This document shows positions 37,565 through 49,070 of a stretch of 64,000 nucleotides of DNA, in pieces (positions within the stretch are counted from its first letter, which is position 1; each line of letters starts with the position of its first letter). Source of the stretch: Physcomitrium patens (lineage: Eukaryota; Streptophyta; Bryopsida; Funariales; Funariaceae); NCBI RefSeq assembly GCF_000002425.4, contig NC_037273.1:12227992-12291991 (forward strand), given 5' to 3'. Below the pieces are notes generated by a model. That model had not been told where the DNA came from and searched no databases. It saw only the letters and a program-made list of their open reading frames with translations. The position numbers and the translations under genes are program-made.

Positions 37565-38060
37565 TTAAAAAATATTCATAATAAAAATTCGAAAAAAAAA
37601 AATCCCCAACTCTAATACCTTAATTAAAACTAAGTTTGAGTAATCAATAGAATCTATGTCTAAAATATTTTAAAATTTTGTATTATATTTTTTTTGTGAA
37701 AATGTATATATATTAAATTTCAATTATATGTGATATAGTATATAATTAAATAATTTAATTTCATGTTATTTTATGCTATTAAAAGATGTATATATTTTAA
37801 GTACAAAAACTTCTTAAAATAAAAATAAGTGTATATATATGTCTTTCAATGATAATTTTAAGTAGGCCACTTCCAAAAATGACCCCAATTACAATTATTT
37901 TAAGTCTACATCCAATTATTTACTGCTAGAAAGCCAGTGTTAATTTAAAATTATTGCTATTCATTGTCAAAGAAGGTGGTGCAAAAAAGATGTACAAAGC
38001 AGGAATTTCAATACCCTCAACAATGGTCATCCATCCGAACTGGATGAATGTAGAGAAGAC
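37565..38060. other. AT-rich intergenic DNA
   Basis: Nothing is recognisable. The boundary with genic composition lies near 38000. Confidence 0.5.
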
Positions 38061-39362
38061 GGTATCCTAATTGATGAAGTTTCGGACGACGTTGTCATCG
38101 TCGATAGGCATCGAAGGTGAGCAGAGCGGAGGAAGCAAAGGACTCGCCATGGCTATGGCGGAAATCCTACACATAGGAAGGACGTGGAGGTAGAGGAAGA
38201 AGACGCTTAGCAGAGCCCTTGTGGTTGGTCTGTCTGTGTTGAGATTTAGCCAACCGCCTGTAAAGTTCCTCCGGTCTCCGACGCCAACGGCTTCAACTGC
38301 CGCAGGATCCACGTCATCCACGAGTTTTTCAACCACTACTGAGCTGCGCGCATACATGGCGCACCATTGTCACGCATTCGTCTGCCCTGAGCTCCCGTTT
38401 CGTCTGCTGCAGACACCTCTCGCTTCGCTATTGGCGAGGTGAAGGAGCCTTTTGGATAGAGGAGCTACGAGATCTCCTCTTTAGCGTGTTGGGAAATTGA
38501 TTCTAGCTCGCTTTTTGCGCTAGGTTTGTGCCCGTGAATGGATGCTGTGAGAGGGTTGGATGTGGCTAAGTTTCTCTCTTAAGGGATTTGGTCTCGATGC
38601 TTCAATTACAGGAATTGAGGGTGAAGTTGTCAGGTGTTGGCTGAGCTTAGGCGAACGTGGGATTTGGTTCAGGCGTTTTGACGTGATTTGCGCTTGTTGG
38701 CTTGATCCCGGCAGCGCGGTTGACGCTGCTGTGCTTGTTTGGGGTTGTGTATGCGGTTTTGGTCCTGGTACGGTGCTTTCTAAGGATAGATTTAGCGACA
38801 TTCAGAGGTTATTGGAGAAATTGAGAGCTCTTTGAAATAAATTCCTCACGTGCGGTTTGGTTCAGCGCGCCTACGCTGCGTAGAATTGCATTCGACGGTT
38901 TCCTCCATTTCATAGTTTCCCTCATCTACTCTCGGTTTTGAAGATTTGAATGGATTGCAAGCTCGACGAAGCGACTCAGTCACGCTTGTGGTACTCTGGT
39001 AGAACCTAATATGCCTACCAGAATTTAATCACTTTCTGGTTATGCAAATGTTTACCACGTCCGATTCTTTTCGTTCTTTTCTAGCAGTGGACTCTATTCA
39101 AGGCTTGAGTATTTAATCAATTTTGATATACCCCGTGTTACCCTTCTAGAACGTGCTTTCGTCTCTCTCTCGCTCTCTCCTGCCAAGGTGCTTCAGTGGC
39201 GTGACGTTTCTTTTTGCAAGCGAAGCTTTGTGTTCCTGCGAAGCTGTTTGTGAGAGAACGCTGCAAAGGTTGCAGTCTGGTAGATATTTTCTTCTGTCGC
39301 TTTCTTTCATCCTATCTCTTCAAAGTATGGCATGAAACTTACATTCGGGATTCAGATGATGA
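38061..39362 (+). other. Upstream region of the coiled-coil gene
   Basis: GC-richer DNA with short frames on both strands (for example 38221-38442 on +) that show no known domain. It probably holds the promoter and leader of the gene that follows, perhaps with an upstream exon. Confidence 0.35.
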
Positions 39363-41145
39363 ATGCAATTCATAATTCAGTCGAGATGTTCTCTCATCTG
39401 CCACCGAATAGATAATTTCCATTCGAGCGGGTGCGGAAGATCAGCGGAGCATAAGAAATTCCGTCATTGTGAAGTGCAATACAATATGCCAGCAGTAGGT
39501 TCCTTGTCAAAGCAGGGGATCAGCTCAATGGATCGAATCACTCACCAACGTTTCTCCAGTTGCTGTCAAATGCCCAATCGCCTTCCTTCCCCTGTTGCTA
39601 GACAAATGCGTTCTATCTTTTCCTTATCGTCCATCAAGTGCTGTTTTCGCATGGAAAAGGATTCTCGTTCCAGCGAATGGAAAATTTACTCTTCGTCGCC
39701 CTCATGGTCCTACTTTGAAGTGTATGGCGATGCACAGGGATACATGAGCACGGCTGACAGCAAGGTCTGCAAATCACCATGTGAACAGACGATCCATCGA
39801 GGGGGCTCAAGCAGAGTGTTAGCAGCATGGAAAAAAATTCAGTCTTGGAGTTCTGCTAAGGCCATCAGCGAAGCTAAGATCCGAGACATATCAATTCCAA
39901 CTCAGGATGGTGTTGCTAGAGAGGATCAACTCTTTGATCAATCGGATGCATTGTATCATCTAAAGGTGAGAGAATTGGTACCTTATGTTCCTTGGGCACT
40001 TCAATCCTTTTTCCTTCCTTGTCCTCTCTGTACAACTCTCGCATACTGATAGGCTGATATTTTCATGATTAAGGATCTGCAATAAGTTTCTGGATTTCCT
40101 TCAACTTGCGTGGAACTCTTATCATTGTCAAACTGCTTCATTTCCGTAGCATTCCATTGTTTGAAATGAAATACCTTCTGATTTAGTTTTTCAGAAAGTG
40201 TCGGAGCCAAGATTTTACAGGATTAAACGCACCAGAATGAATTATTGATCGCAGGGAAGTTGGAATTTAAAAGCCAGCCAGTATGTTTCATCACAGGCAG
40301 GTGGTTACGTAGGCCAGTCTAGGGAGTTCCGTCTTTCAAGAGCCCTCTCCCAACCTTTAATCAAGAAAACAAATACCAAAAGGGAACTTGCGGTAGCTGC
40401 TGTTACACAAGCTCTCACCCCTTATCTTCTTTCACATAGAGATAGCCACGGAGAGCTCGGTCTCTGCATGGAAAATTTTCTTGAAAGTTTCATGTCATCT
40501 GCACAAACCAACGAAACGCGGTTTCGTGAAGATAGGGTTCGCCGGAACCTTGAGAGTATGTTGAAGAAAACTGAGGCGGCGGAGCGTGAAGTGAAAGCAA
40601 TTCAGTCTTGGATAGATGATGCTGAAAATCGCCTATACTCAATGCCGTCGGAGAGGGACATTGAGTTTTTAGAGGTGACGGATCCGTGCTCGAATTTCTT
40701 CCTGTGCTCGTCGAGAATATGAACATGTTTTCACTACTTTGCTGATTTTTAGTAAAGATGTATCCTTCAGGATGTCTTCCGGACTAATGTGTAAAAATGT
40801 CTACATGTGCAGGATCTCCTCGACAATCTACTTTGTCACTCAGAAGAAGGATTGGTACAAGATAAACGTGACCAGTTCCTGCGAGCTGCCTCGAATTTGA
40901 AGTATTTCTTATCGAATATGCACACGGTTGCTGAGATCCAGGATTTAAAGCAGGAATTGAAAGAGATTGACAAAGAATTGTCCAGATGTGACGATTCTTG
41001 CAAAGAAGCTGTGAATCTCCTACGCAGTGCCATTGCCAGAGGCGAGTTCGCTTGGTTGCGGAACTTGGAATCGGTTGCGGCATGCTTGGAGGCCAAAGCT
41101 CGCACAGTGCTCCCTTTTGAAAACTCGTATACAACTAACTCATAG
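39363..41145 (+). CDS. Unrecognised protein with a C-terminal coiled-coil half
   Basis: Three exons join in phase: 39363-39965, 40255-40674 and 40813-41145, giving 451 aa. The start is uncertain; an in-frame ATG at 39486 and an upstream exon are both possible. The first third is basic, Ser- and Cys-rich and looks unstructured. From about residue 225 the sequence is helical: a segment with RELAVAAVTQALTPYLLSH, a charged region (RFREDRVRRNLESMLKKTE, then AAEREVKAIQSWIDDAENRL) and, after the last intron, LLDNLLCHSEEGLVQDKRD and IQDLKQELKEIDKELSRCDD, which is a strong coiled coil. I see no enzyme motif, membrane segment or zinc-binding pattern. A structural or adaptor role is only a guess. The consistent splice phases and long open exons support a real gene. 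Confidence 0.75.
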
Positions 41146-42139
41146 AAATTTAGGTCTTCTGACGTCTGTGTACAGAATGGCTCATGATTGTCATAAAAAA
41201 TGTAGCAATTGTACGAAACCAAACACTTGCCACACGCTCTGGTGGTATTAGACATTGTAGGCGAAGGTCGTCAAGCGTGGCTCAGGATATTGACGGTGTC
41301 TAGGTGGCTACCACGAACACACAAGCAAGCATGAAGTTTTTCGCACAGCTTATGTACTTTGTCGTTCTTCACGAAGTAGGATACGGTAAGTTATTCCTGC
41401 CTGTAGATTTTGCAACATGCAGACTCAGATGCAGTATATACGAATTGATGTAGAAACTCTTGTTTTTTTGTGAATCTTGTGAGGAGAGAGCTTTTTCATA
41501 TGTACAAGTAGTCGACACGGCATGCTACAAATTGCATATTCCTCCCACTGAATTCACTGTACTCCCTTGCAGTGCTGATCCCTTATCTTCATCTTCTCAG
41601 TTTTTGGTTATGAAGACTTTGGGTTAAACTTCAGAAGTTCAATGCCACTCTGGTAAGGTGTATCAGAGACAGTAAAGTTGGGAGATCTTTATCCGACTAC
41701 ACAGACGCGAGAAATATATGAAGAATTCTCTAATCAAAGGCTATGTTACTGCCCCTGAAATTGGCAGAGGACTTCTAGTAAGATTTACAGAAAGGAGCAA
41801 CTCGGTGATCTGGTTTGTCGTGTAGGAGAGCGGAGACGGAAAATGAAAACTCTCTTCATTCTCTTGACATGTAGTGAAGATAAGGCAGTGAGTGTGAGAA
41901 GTCGTAGACAGCTTGATACTTGCTTGGCACTTGCAGTTGCACAAGATGTTTCTGACTTCAAAATTAAGGTGTCACAGACAAATCTTTGAATCGTCCTTCT
42001 AAACTTAAGTTGTCCACCTTCACAGACCTTGCCGGCAGCCTGCTTATTCATTGCTCCTTTATTGCGTATTCTATTTCTTAGGACCACCGTCTAATCGCCA
42101 GCTTCTGAGGTTTTTTAGAGGCATTCAGAGAAAATTGCG
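41146..42139. other. Intergenic DNA; possible short first exon at 41331
   Basis: No gene is firmly supported. An ATG at 41331 opens a hydrophobic, signal-peptide-like stretch (MKFFAQLMYFVVLHEVGYG) that runs into a good donor (GGTAAG) at about 41385, but I could not find the following exon. Confidence 0.3.
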
Positions 42140-42688
42140 TTGGAGTCTGTTACAACGCTAAGGATTGATGATGTTGGAGAAGGTTGGATTGTCTGCATGA
42201 AAGACTTTGTGACCGAAGAGGGGAGAAGAGACCTCAAGCATGTAACACGCTCATTACGAAAAAGATTGAATTGGACGATGAGAGGGAGAGGAAGCGAAGC
42301 CGCAAAAATGAGAATAGTTCTGAGAAGCTCGCCTTTTTTTGCAAAAATAGTATGCAACCGGCCAGTAGTGACAGCGCAAGAGAAGTTTTGGCTTGAAAGA
42401 CATTCACTCCAAGATCAATTTCTGTGTGGGCATTACTGTTCGAGAGAGCATCACAAATCAGCTCCTGCCTGGGGAAATCTTTCCAGGAATGTAATATTGC
42501 TTAACTCCACACACCCTGCTATATTCCGAGAGTCTTTCAACACCATCGCAAACGATCCACATAATGCATCTTCCGTGACGCTGTTTGCTAGACTTGATCG
42601 TGCGATTTTGAATGGTGGCTTAACAGATACAGTCCGCTGTACATTTAGTCAGACGAACCACAGCATGATCGGTCTCATTTTCCAATAG
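42140..42688 (+). CDS. Uncertain hypothetical ORF, 182 codons
   Basis: The frame is open for 182 codons, long for non-coding DNA in this window, and opens with a non-ATG codon, so if real it is the 3' exon of a spliced gene or starts at the internal ATG at 42197. Its composition (basic N-terminal half with DLKHVTRSLRKRLNWTMRGR) matches no family I know. A second frame overlaps (42184-42396, KIELDDERERKRSRKNE), so one of the two is a shadow. It lies tail to tail with the LRR gene. I consider it possibly spurious. Confidence 0.25.
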   Translation: MESVTTLRIDDVGEGWIVCMKDFVTEEGRRDLKHVTRSLRKRLNWTMRGRGSEAAKMRIVLRSSPFFAKIVCNRPVVTAQEKFWLERHSLQDQFLCGHYCSREHHKSAPAWGNLSRNVILLNSTHPAIFRESFNTIANDPHNASSVTLFARLDRAILNGGLTDTVRCTFSQTNHSMIGLIFQ

Positions 42689-42870
42689 CAGGGTGATCAT
42701 ACAATTTAGTTTGTTGCAAGGACAACGCTGAATACGCAACAATTATAACGTGTGCAGAAATAACTCATCTTTATTCGGATCTATCCTTACAAACATGCAC
42801 TTTCATGCAAACTTCCCGATGAGTCTCAAAAGTTTCAATCTTCCAACAATTGATTGGACTTATGAGATTG

Positions 42871-44501
42871 TTAGCAGGGGTTGGAAAGTGGAGGACCGCA
42901 TAGACCAGGATTGCCTGGGCGGAAAGCGTTCGCACTGAGGCTCTGCATAGCCTTTGGAATCGGACCTGCGATCAAAGAGAGTAGAAAAGTGAGAAGTGAT
43001 TAAGTGATGGTTGGCGAACCAAAAAAATGCACCACATTTTAATTCCCATTCAAGTTCCAGCAACTGATACTGTGAGCCGCGGAATCAGACCTTGAAGTGG
43101 AAGAGGCGGAGAAGATCGGCTTACCTTTAAGCATGTTGTTGGTAAGATCGATGGGATCGGATACAAGAGGATCAAATGGGCCATAATTTGATGGGATGCC
43201 TCCTGTAATCTTATTGTTCTGCAATTTGACGAAAGTGAGTTCCGGAAGGTCACCAAGTTCGCGAGGAAGGGGGCCAGAAAGCTTGTTTTTGTCAGCAGTC
43301 AACTCTACCAAGTTCTTCAGCTTGCCTAACTCACGTGGTAGTGGACCAGACAGCGAGTTCTGGCCCAGAATTAGATACATGAGCGATGTGCACTTGCCAA
43401 TGCCCGCAGGAATTCGCCCGCTGAGCTTATTGCCTCGGAGTGCGAGGTACCGCATTCCTCTTATGTTGCATAGCTCGGCAGGAATGGTGCCAGAAAATTG
43501 GTTGAAGCTGAGAAGAAGCTCGTTGAAGAAAGGGCCTGCTAGGGTTAGGCCTCCCAGCCACTTGGGTATGGAACCGGTAATCTTGTTACGGGAGAAATCT
43601 ACTCGGTCAAGTTTCTGCAACAAGGTAAGTTTCCAGGACCCGAGCGTTGTGAGCTGGTTGCTTCCAAGTTGCAGAATCCGTAATTCCTTAAGGTTCGAAA
43701 TAGTGTTGGGCACACCACCTGATAATCTATTGCCGCTAATTTTGAGTTCTTGCAGCAAGCGAAGGTTGCCGAGTTCATTTGGGAGGGATCCAATGAACCC
43801 GCATCCTTCTAGCTGAAGGAAGTCTAGTTTTCCTAAGGTGAAGAACACTGGCGGGATTGGAATTTTGAATTGGACTTGAACGTTGATAAGGCTCAATTGC
43901 TTCAATATAGACTTCAGATTGCCAAGAGGCCCCCCGAAGTTCAGGGGCTTGGCTATCAACTTCTGGCCCCCTCCACATGTTGGGCAGCTCGCCTCAATCG
44001 TAATTCCAGTCACCCTTGCATTCGCGTCACAAGTGATACCCTGAGTGCAACACATCCCATTTCAAGGTTTTAGAGTTGGAATTCGATTATACATCAACTA
44101 CGCAAGGTCTCGCATTAGGACCGAACAAAGAGAAAAAAAACACAGGCTAATCCATTACCAACAATTCTAATTGCTCGATGTGGCGCAACACTGAACTTCT
44201 ACGATATAACCGTTGTTGCAAACGAGATGGATGAGGCAAAGATGTAAAGTTTCAAGGTTTAGAATTGTTCTGCCACCTGCCAAGTGCAGCAATCTGTGGT
44301 TTTCTTCCATGACGCTAAAACACCATCTGCATCGGTCATTTGGTTCTTGAAGGCGAGAAGAGAATCCCTATCTCGGACTGAGCAGGTCGCCGCCAAGCTC
44401 CCGCCACCGACGGTGCATATTAGGAGCAGCGCTATTGTAGTGAAGTGGCCCCAAAGTCCAAGCCCTCCAGGCCGATCCATTCTGACTCCTTCAATGTTCA
44501 A
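42871..44501 (-). CDS. Secreted leucine-rich-repeat protein without a kinase domain
   Basis: Three exons fit on the minus strand: 44501-44277, 44040-43125 and 42965-42871, with GT-AG introns and correct phase, giving 411 aa. A signal peptide or signal anchor (IALLLICTVGGG) is followed by the LRRNT cap (CSVRDRDSLLAFKNQM, LASWKKTTDCCTWQ, and GITCD across the splice). About nine to ten plant-type LRRs follow (for example LKISGNRLSGGVPNTISNL, LALRGNKLSGRIPAGIGKC, LILGQNSLSGPLPRELGKL). The C-terminal cap after the last splice is FRPGNPGLCGPPLSNPC, then TAA. No transmembrane segment or kinase follows, so the protein resembles polygalacturonase-inhibitor-like or receptor-like extracellular LRR proteins. 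Roles in wall integrity or defence are known for relatives, but the ligand here is unknown. Translation through the second donor would instead give a short alternative tail ending at 43039. Confidence 0.94.
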
Positions 44502-44628
44502 AGCTCAGTACATAAGCGATACAATGCAAGTGCCAAGTAAAGGTCTAACGCATCTGGGATCACAGAGTTAGTTTCAAAGCCCACGAACTGCCAGCTTATA
44601 ACTGTTCGATCTTAGCACTCCGATGCTT

Positions 44629-44657
44629 ATTGTACAACGTTGTACAATATTGTACAA
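44629..44657. promoter_or_regulatory. Three TTGTACAA motifs at exact 10-bp spacing upstream of the LRR gene
   Basis: TTGTACAA occurs at 44630, 44640 and 44650, so three palindromic octamers lie one helical turn apart. The first two form the 20-bp palindrome ATTGTACAACGTTGTACAAT (44629-44648). The cluster is about 130 bp upstream of the LRR start codon. GTAC is the core bound by SBP-box (SPL) factors, including the copper regulator SPL7/CRR1 type, so such a site is a reasonable guess. Confidence 0.55.
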
Positions 44658-45553
44658 CTGTGGGGTACTGACTTTCAGTGCCGCTCCACGGAAGTCAACA
44701 AGTTGAAAATGCTTTGTTCACGATGCTGACAAACACAGGATTATGTTGCACTCTCCTGAATCAGTCGATGTAATATTCTTCAACAACCCTCGCCCATTCG
44801 ATAATCTAGTCAAAACCTTATCGTCTAGCATTTCGGCTCCGTCGTGTCGACTCCGCAACTGGGAGCACCGAAGTCGGCGGGTCGCTCGAGATGATTTTGC
44901 GGTATGAGATTAGTTGACATTGGTGCATCGCCGCCTGTTGCAAATAATCACAACATCGAATGGGTAAATTCCATCTTTACCAAGCCAACTTCCCGCTGGG
45001 TTTTACTCATTCTTTGCTGTGGGGCCCACTCTTGTTGCCGCACTAGATGTGTTCTTCTTCATAGATATGTCTTAATCTGGCAGCTGATCACTGAGATCTT
45101 CCAAACGCGATAGGATTGGGCATAAGCAGCGATGTGAAAATCAACCGACATAGGTAATTTAGATATGACTGCTTTTTTTACAGTTTCATTAAACTTTTCA
45201 TTCCCAGTCTTTCTCACACCGATGCAGTTTCTGCGGACATCCGTGCCCTTGACACCAACTTTTAATCGGTGAGAAGATATTTGGAGCAAGTGACATGACA
45301 GTTCTGATTATGATGGCTGAAGCTGTCCTCATATAGATAGTGGCCATGATGCGTCTCAGTGCGGCCACCTGCGGCGCTCTCACAATCTTCACAGAAACTA
45401 AAAACGAGCCTCGGAGTTCTAACTCGCACAATAGACTCAACAACGTGGGCAGCCAGATATAGAAGTAAAATATCATTGACCCACAAAGCGGTAAACTCAA
45501 CACATAGATTTTTCAGGACCAACCTGGACAAGCGAACAACTCATGATCTCCCA
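44658..45553. other. Intergenic DNA between the LRR gene and the Copia element
   Basis: Short overlapping frames on both strands lack known domains. I see no gene. Confidence 0.5.
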
Positions 45554-45807
45554 TGTGATGGAACAATGATCAATCCACATCTTATCTTTTCATTCATCCA
45601 ATTAGCAAATAGCACTATTGGTCCACGTCACAAGTTGATGCTGAGATCCGGTAAGTCCGGATCTCAACCCAAGTATATATACCCTGTGATATCACAGTGG
45701 GTTCTATGTTGAATATATATATATATATATATTTATATTCTTGTTTTTTCTACTATCTCATGTTACTTGTTTTATTTAGTTTTTTTTGTTTCTTGTGTTT
45801 AATCCTC
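45554..45807 (+). repeat. 5' LTR of a Copia-type element, with hairpin and TATA box
   Basis: The segment begins TGTGATGGAACAATGATC and ends just before a primer binding site. It contains a perfect 9-bp hairpin (GAGATCCGG at 45643-45651, loop TAAGT, CCGGATCTC at 45657-45665). A TATA-like AGTATATATACCCTGT follows at about 45672-45687, the usual LTR promoter order. The left boundary is inferred from the TG start; no matching 3' LTR is present. Confidence 0.6.
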
Positions 45808-45808
45808 A

Positions 45809-45820
45809 TGGTATCAGAGC
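45809..45820 (+). other. Primer binding site of the Copia element (initiator Met tRNA)
   Basis: TGGTATCAGAGC is the standard primer binding site of plant Copia elements, complementary to the 3' end of initiator methionine tRNA. It lies directly after the proposed LTR end, which fixes the element's strand as +. Confidence 0.85.
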
Positions 45821-48514
45821 AATCTTTCTCACAGAACTTGGGTGTTTTGGTTCAAGTTATTTTATCACTAATTCAAGTCATTTTTTTTTTTTTTTTGTTT
45901 TTTTTTTAATCTTTCTTTCATTTCTCCTTCTTATATTTTATTTTGCTAAAAAACTAATATTGTAAAAGTGTGTTATTCAAGTTAATTCATCTTATTATTT
46001 TTATGATAAAACTTTAGCATCAATAGACACTTTTTTATTGTTCTTTCTTTTGCAGAACTAAGTATTCTAATGATACAATAGTATTTTTTAGGTTTATTTT
46101 CTTTTCAACTCCAATGTCTTCAACTTTCTTCTTCCCTTCTATTCCACTATCTCTTCTTGTAGGATTCACAACACCTACAAACAATAAGAATCATGAGTAT
46201 CCACAAAAGTATTTGCTCTAAAGAGACAATACTAACAAGACTCAAAAACTACAAACATTGGGCTATGACAAAGTAGAACATCTTTAAAAAAGAAGACCTA
46301 TGGAACCTTATTTAATCTAAAATCAACTCTACTCCAAAACAAGATAAGAAAGAAAAAGGAATGGCAGTCAAGGATGTCATTGCTACATTATGAATCTTTG
46401 ATGTTGACCACAAATGCAAGCGTTGCACAAAACATTTTCTTCAATTCTCCCTTGTTTTTGACTTAAGCCACACTATCATCAACATCTAAGATTTGCAAGT
46501 TTTTTGGAATTATCTCAAAAAGATGTTTCTTACCAATATAATATTTAACACTATGGTTGTACTTAATTATTGAGAACACCTACAAATGAGTGAATACCAT
46601 GATATTACTGCTTTTATGCAACATGTAAATGATGTCATTAGAGATCTAAAAGTTGTAAATCTAAATCAACCTTTAGAAGTCATAGTTCATAGAATCTTAA
46701 ATCATGTATTAAAATATTTTGAAAAACTTGTCAGATACATAGAAAATAAAAAGACTTACCATCATTGGAAGAGCTATGGAATTAACCTCACATGGAAGAA
46801 ACTAATGAAATACTCAAGAAATCTCAAGAATCAATTGATGAGGTTCTTCTTATGAAGATTCAAAACATCTATCACAACCGACTTCATAGGAGGCCTTCAC
46901 AACAACAAGGTTAAAATCAAGGCCCAATATATGGCCTTCAAGCTCCTCGTCACTATGATCAAGCTCCTCCATAAGGTCCTCACATCTTTTGGCAATGCCA
47001 AAAAGAAGAATAAACTTTGAATATACATTGTGTATCCACCAATATGATCCTTTATGAGAGCTATATCAACCATCATCCAATTATTGGCTATTCAAGTGAT
47101 TTTTCCTCCATACTACCAATACACAACAATTATAGAGTTAAATTTGCAAAAAAAGTTACAAAGTTCTATTTCAAATTGACCTACCAAGTAATGAAGCTAC
47201 ATTAGAAATCTTTAAACTTATAGCACTTGAAGACAAGGTCAATAGCAAATGGATTGTAGATTTTGGTGCTTCAAAGTATTTCATTGGTAACTATTCTATA
47301 TTTAATCAAGTAGACCACTTTCATAGCTACATAATCACATCAGCTAAGAATCATGTTCATATAATTATAGGTCAAGGGTCAATAAATCTATTTATGCTTA
47401 TTAGAGAAATAAAAACTCTCAAAGAATTTTGCTATGTTTTTAGCCTAAGAAGAAACATCCTATTTGTTGGAAAATTATAGATATTAGTAACATCTATATT
47501 TTTAGATCTAAAAAATATTTTGTTATATTTTTTACTAAAATTATAGGTAAAGGTTGTAATTTTGGCAATAGACTATATAAATTAGAATATCTATCTATTT
47601 ATAACTTTAATACTAATAATATTTTAATAGTATTAGCTATGAAAGATATATAATTTTTAAGTTTAGAAACTTCTAGTAAGACTATAGACTCTCTTACCTA
47701 TCTTTGGCATTTATGTTTAGATCATCTAAACTATAAAAGCCTTAAATATTTAGAAACACACCATTTAGTATTAGGACCTCTTTTCTTCTTACATAAACTT
47801 GAACACATAGTCATTGCTATCAAGGAAAAAAACCAAACATCAAACTTATAAATAAGCCCAAAATAGAACTACAAAATTCTTAGAACTAATCCACACAAAT
47901 GTATGTGAACTCTTTTCAGTTAAATCATTGGTTCACTTATGCTATTTTATCTTGTTTACAAATGACTTCTCTACAAAATCTTGGATCTATTTTAAAATTT
48001 CTTAAGATCAATCTCTTGATATATTCAAGAGATTCTACAAGATGGTTAAAAAAACAAATCTTCAAGCACATTCTTTTGCTTCAATCTATTCAAGGAGGCA
48101 AATTCATTTTATAGGATTTTTTTTAGTACTTACAAGAATACAAGATTATTTGACAATTTTCAATAGCTTACATACTTCAAAAAAATGGAGTTTTAAAATA
48201 AAAAAAAGTAACTATATTAGATAAAGTTAGAAATATGCTTATGAGTAGAAATGAACTTTTATTTTTATAGATTAAAGTGGCCCACAATCCTGTACAACTT
48301 ATCAACTACATTCTTACTTGTATAAATCAAGGTATGCCTCTTAATTATTTATTCTATGGCACAAAATTTAATATCAATTCTATTAAAGCTTATTAATAGA
48401 AAATTATCAAAAATAAGTAAATTAGTTTAAATAATAATTTTTATTTAAATTCAGCATGTCAAAATTGAGCATAAAAGATATGACACTTTATCTAAAAAAA
48501 TACATTAAATTTCT
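45821..48514 (+). mobile_element. Decayed, truncated Copia retrotransposon body (gag, protease, integrase remnants)
   Basis: All frames are broken by stops, but the order of parts is clear. A gag remnant lies at about 46586-46855 (YHDITAFMQHVNDVI). The protease motif lies at about 47250-47300 (WIVDFGASKYFIGN, where the usual catalytic DSGAS has become DFGAS). A GAG-pre-integrase piece at about 47690-47760 reads YLWHLCLDHLNYKSLKYLE. Integrase-like fragments run to about 48400. No Copia reverse transcriptase is found; the element ends near the LTR of Gypsy element A, whose insertion or a deletion removed the rest. It cannot be active. Confidence 0.8.
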
Positions 48515-48520
48515 AGAGGT

Positions 48521-48564
<44 letters not shown>

Positions 48565-49070
48565 AATAAGAAATACTAGGTAGAGAATAAATATATATAG
48601 ATTTGATATTATCTTATAGTAAAGCTATTTAAAAGCTTTATTGATGCATATTTGACTTGATACATATTTATAATTATTTGATAGGTTAGAAATTTGGCCA
48701 ATAAATTAGCCATGTATTATACGAATAGGTAACTTTAGGTAAAAGCTAATGATATGGCATTCATATAAGAAATTTGCCTTGCAAGATAAGTTACGTGTCT
48801 CATAAATTGGATACATGTTGGATGTCTTATAGAATGTCACCACATAACTCTTAGTTGGATAGTATATATAGAGGCAAGACTAAAGCCTTTTTCACTCTTG
48901 TCAATGTCTTTTTAGTCTTTACTCTTCTTTCAATACTTTCTAGTCTTTTTGTCTTTAGCAATAGCCATTCTAATTCAATGTGTTACCATCTTTGAGTGAT
49001 TTTTTAATCTTAATGAGTAACATAAGAGTGTATTGAGATTTTTTTTTTGAAATTTCTATCCTCACTAATT
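48515..49070 (+). repeat. 5' LTR of Gypsy element A (diverged)
   Basis: Read on the + strand it is a diverged match to the reverse complement of the LTRs of element B (50896-51456 and 60114-60696). Shared segments include AAGCTTTAT, TATAGAATGTC-CCAC, TAGATAGTATATATAGAG-like and CTTTTGGCAATAGCCATTC-like blocks in the same order. An (AT)n tract (about 48522-48560) has expanded near its start. Both boundaries are approximate. Confidence 0.7.

Noticed and set aside
43039..43124. LRR protein ending at the stop at 43039 without a third exon
   Set aside because: Splicing from 43125 to 42965 gives a typical LRR C-terminal cap, while the read-through tail is Ser-rich and unlike the family. An isoform is still possible.
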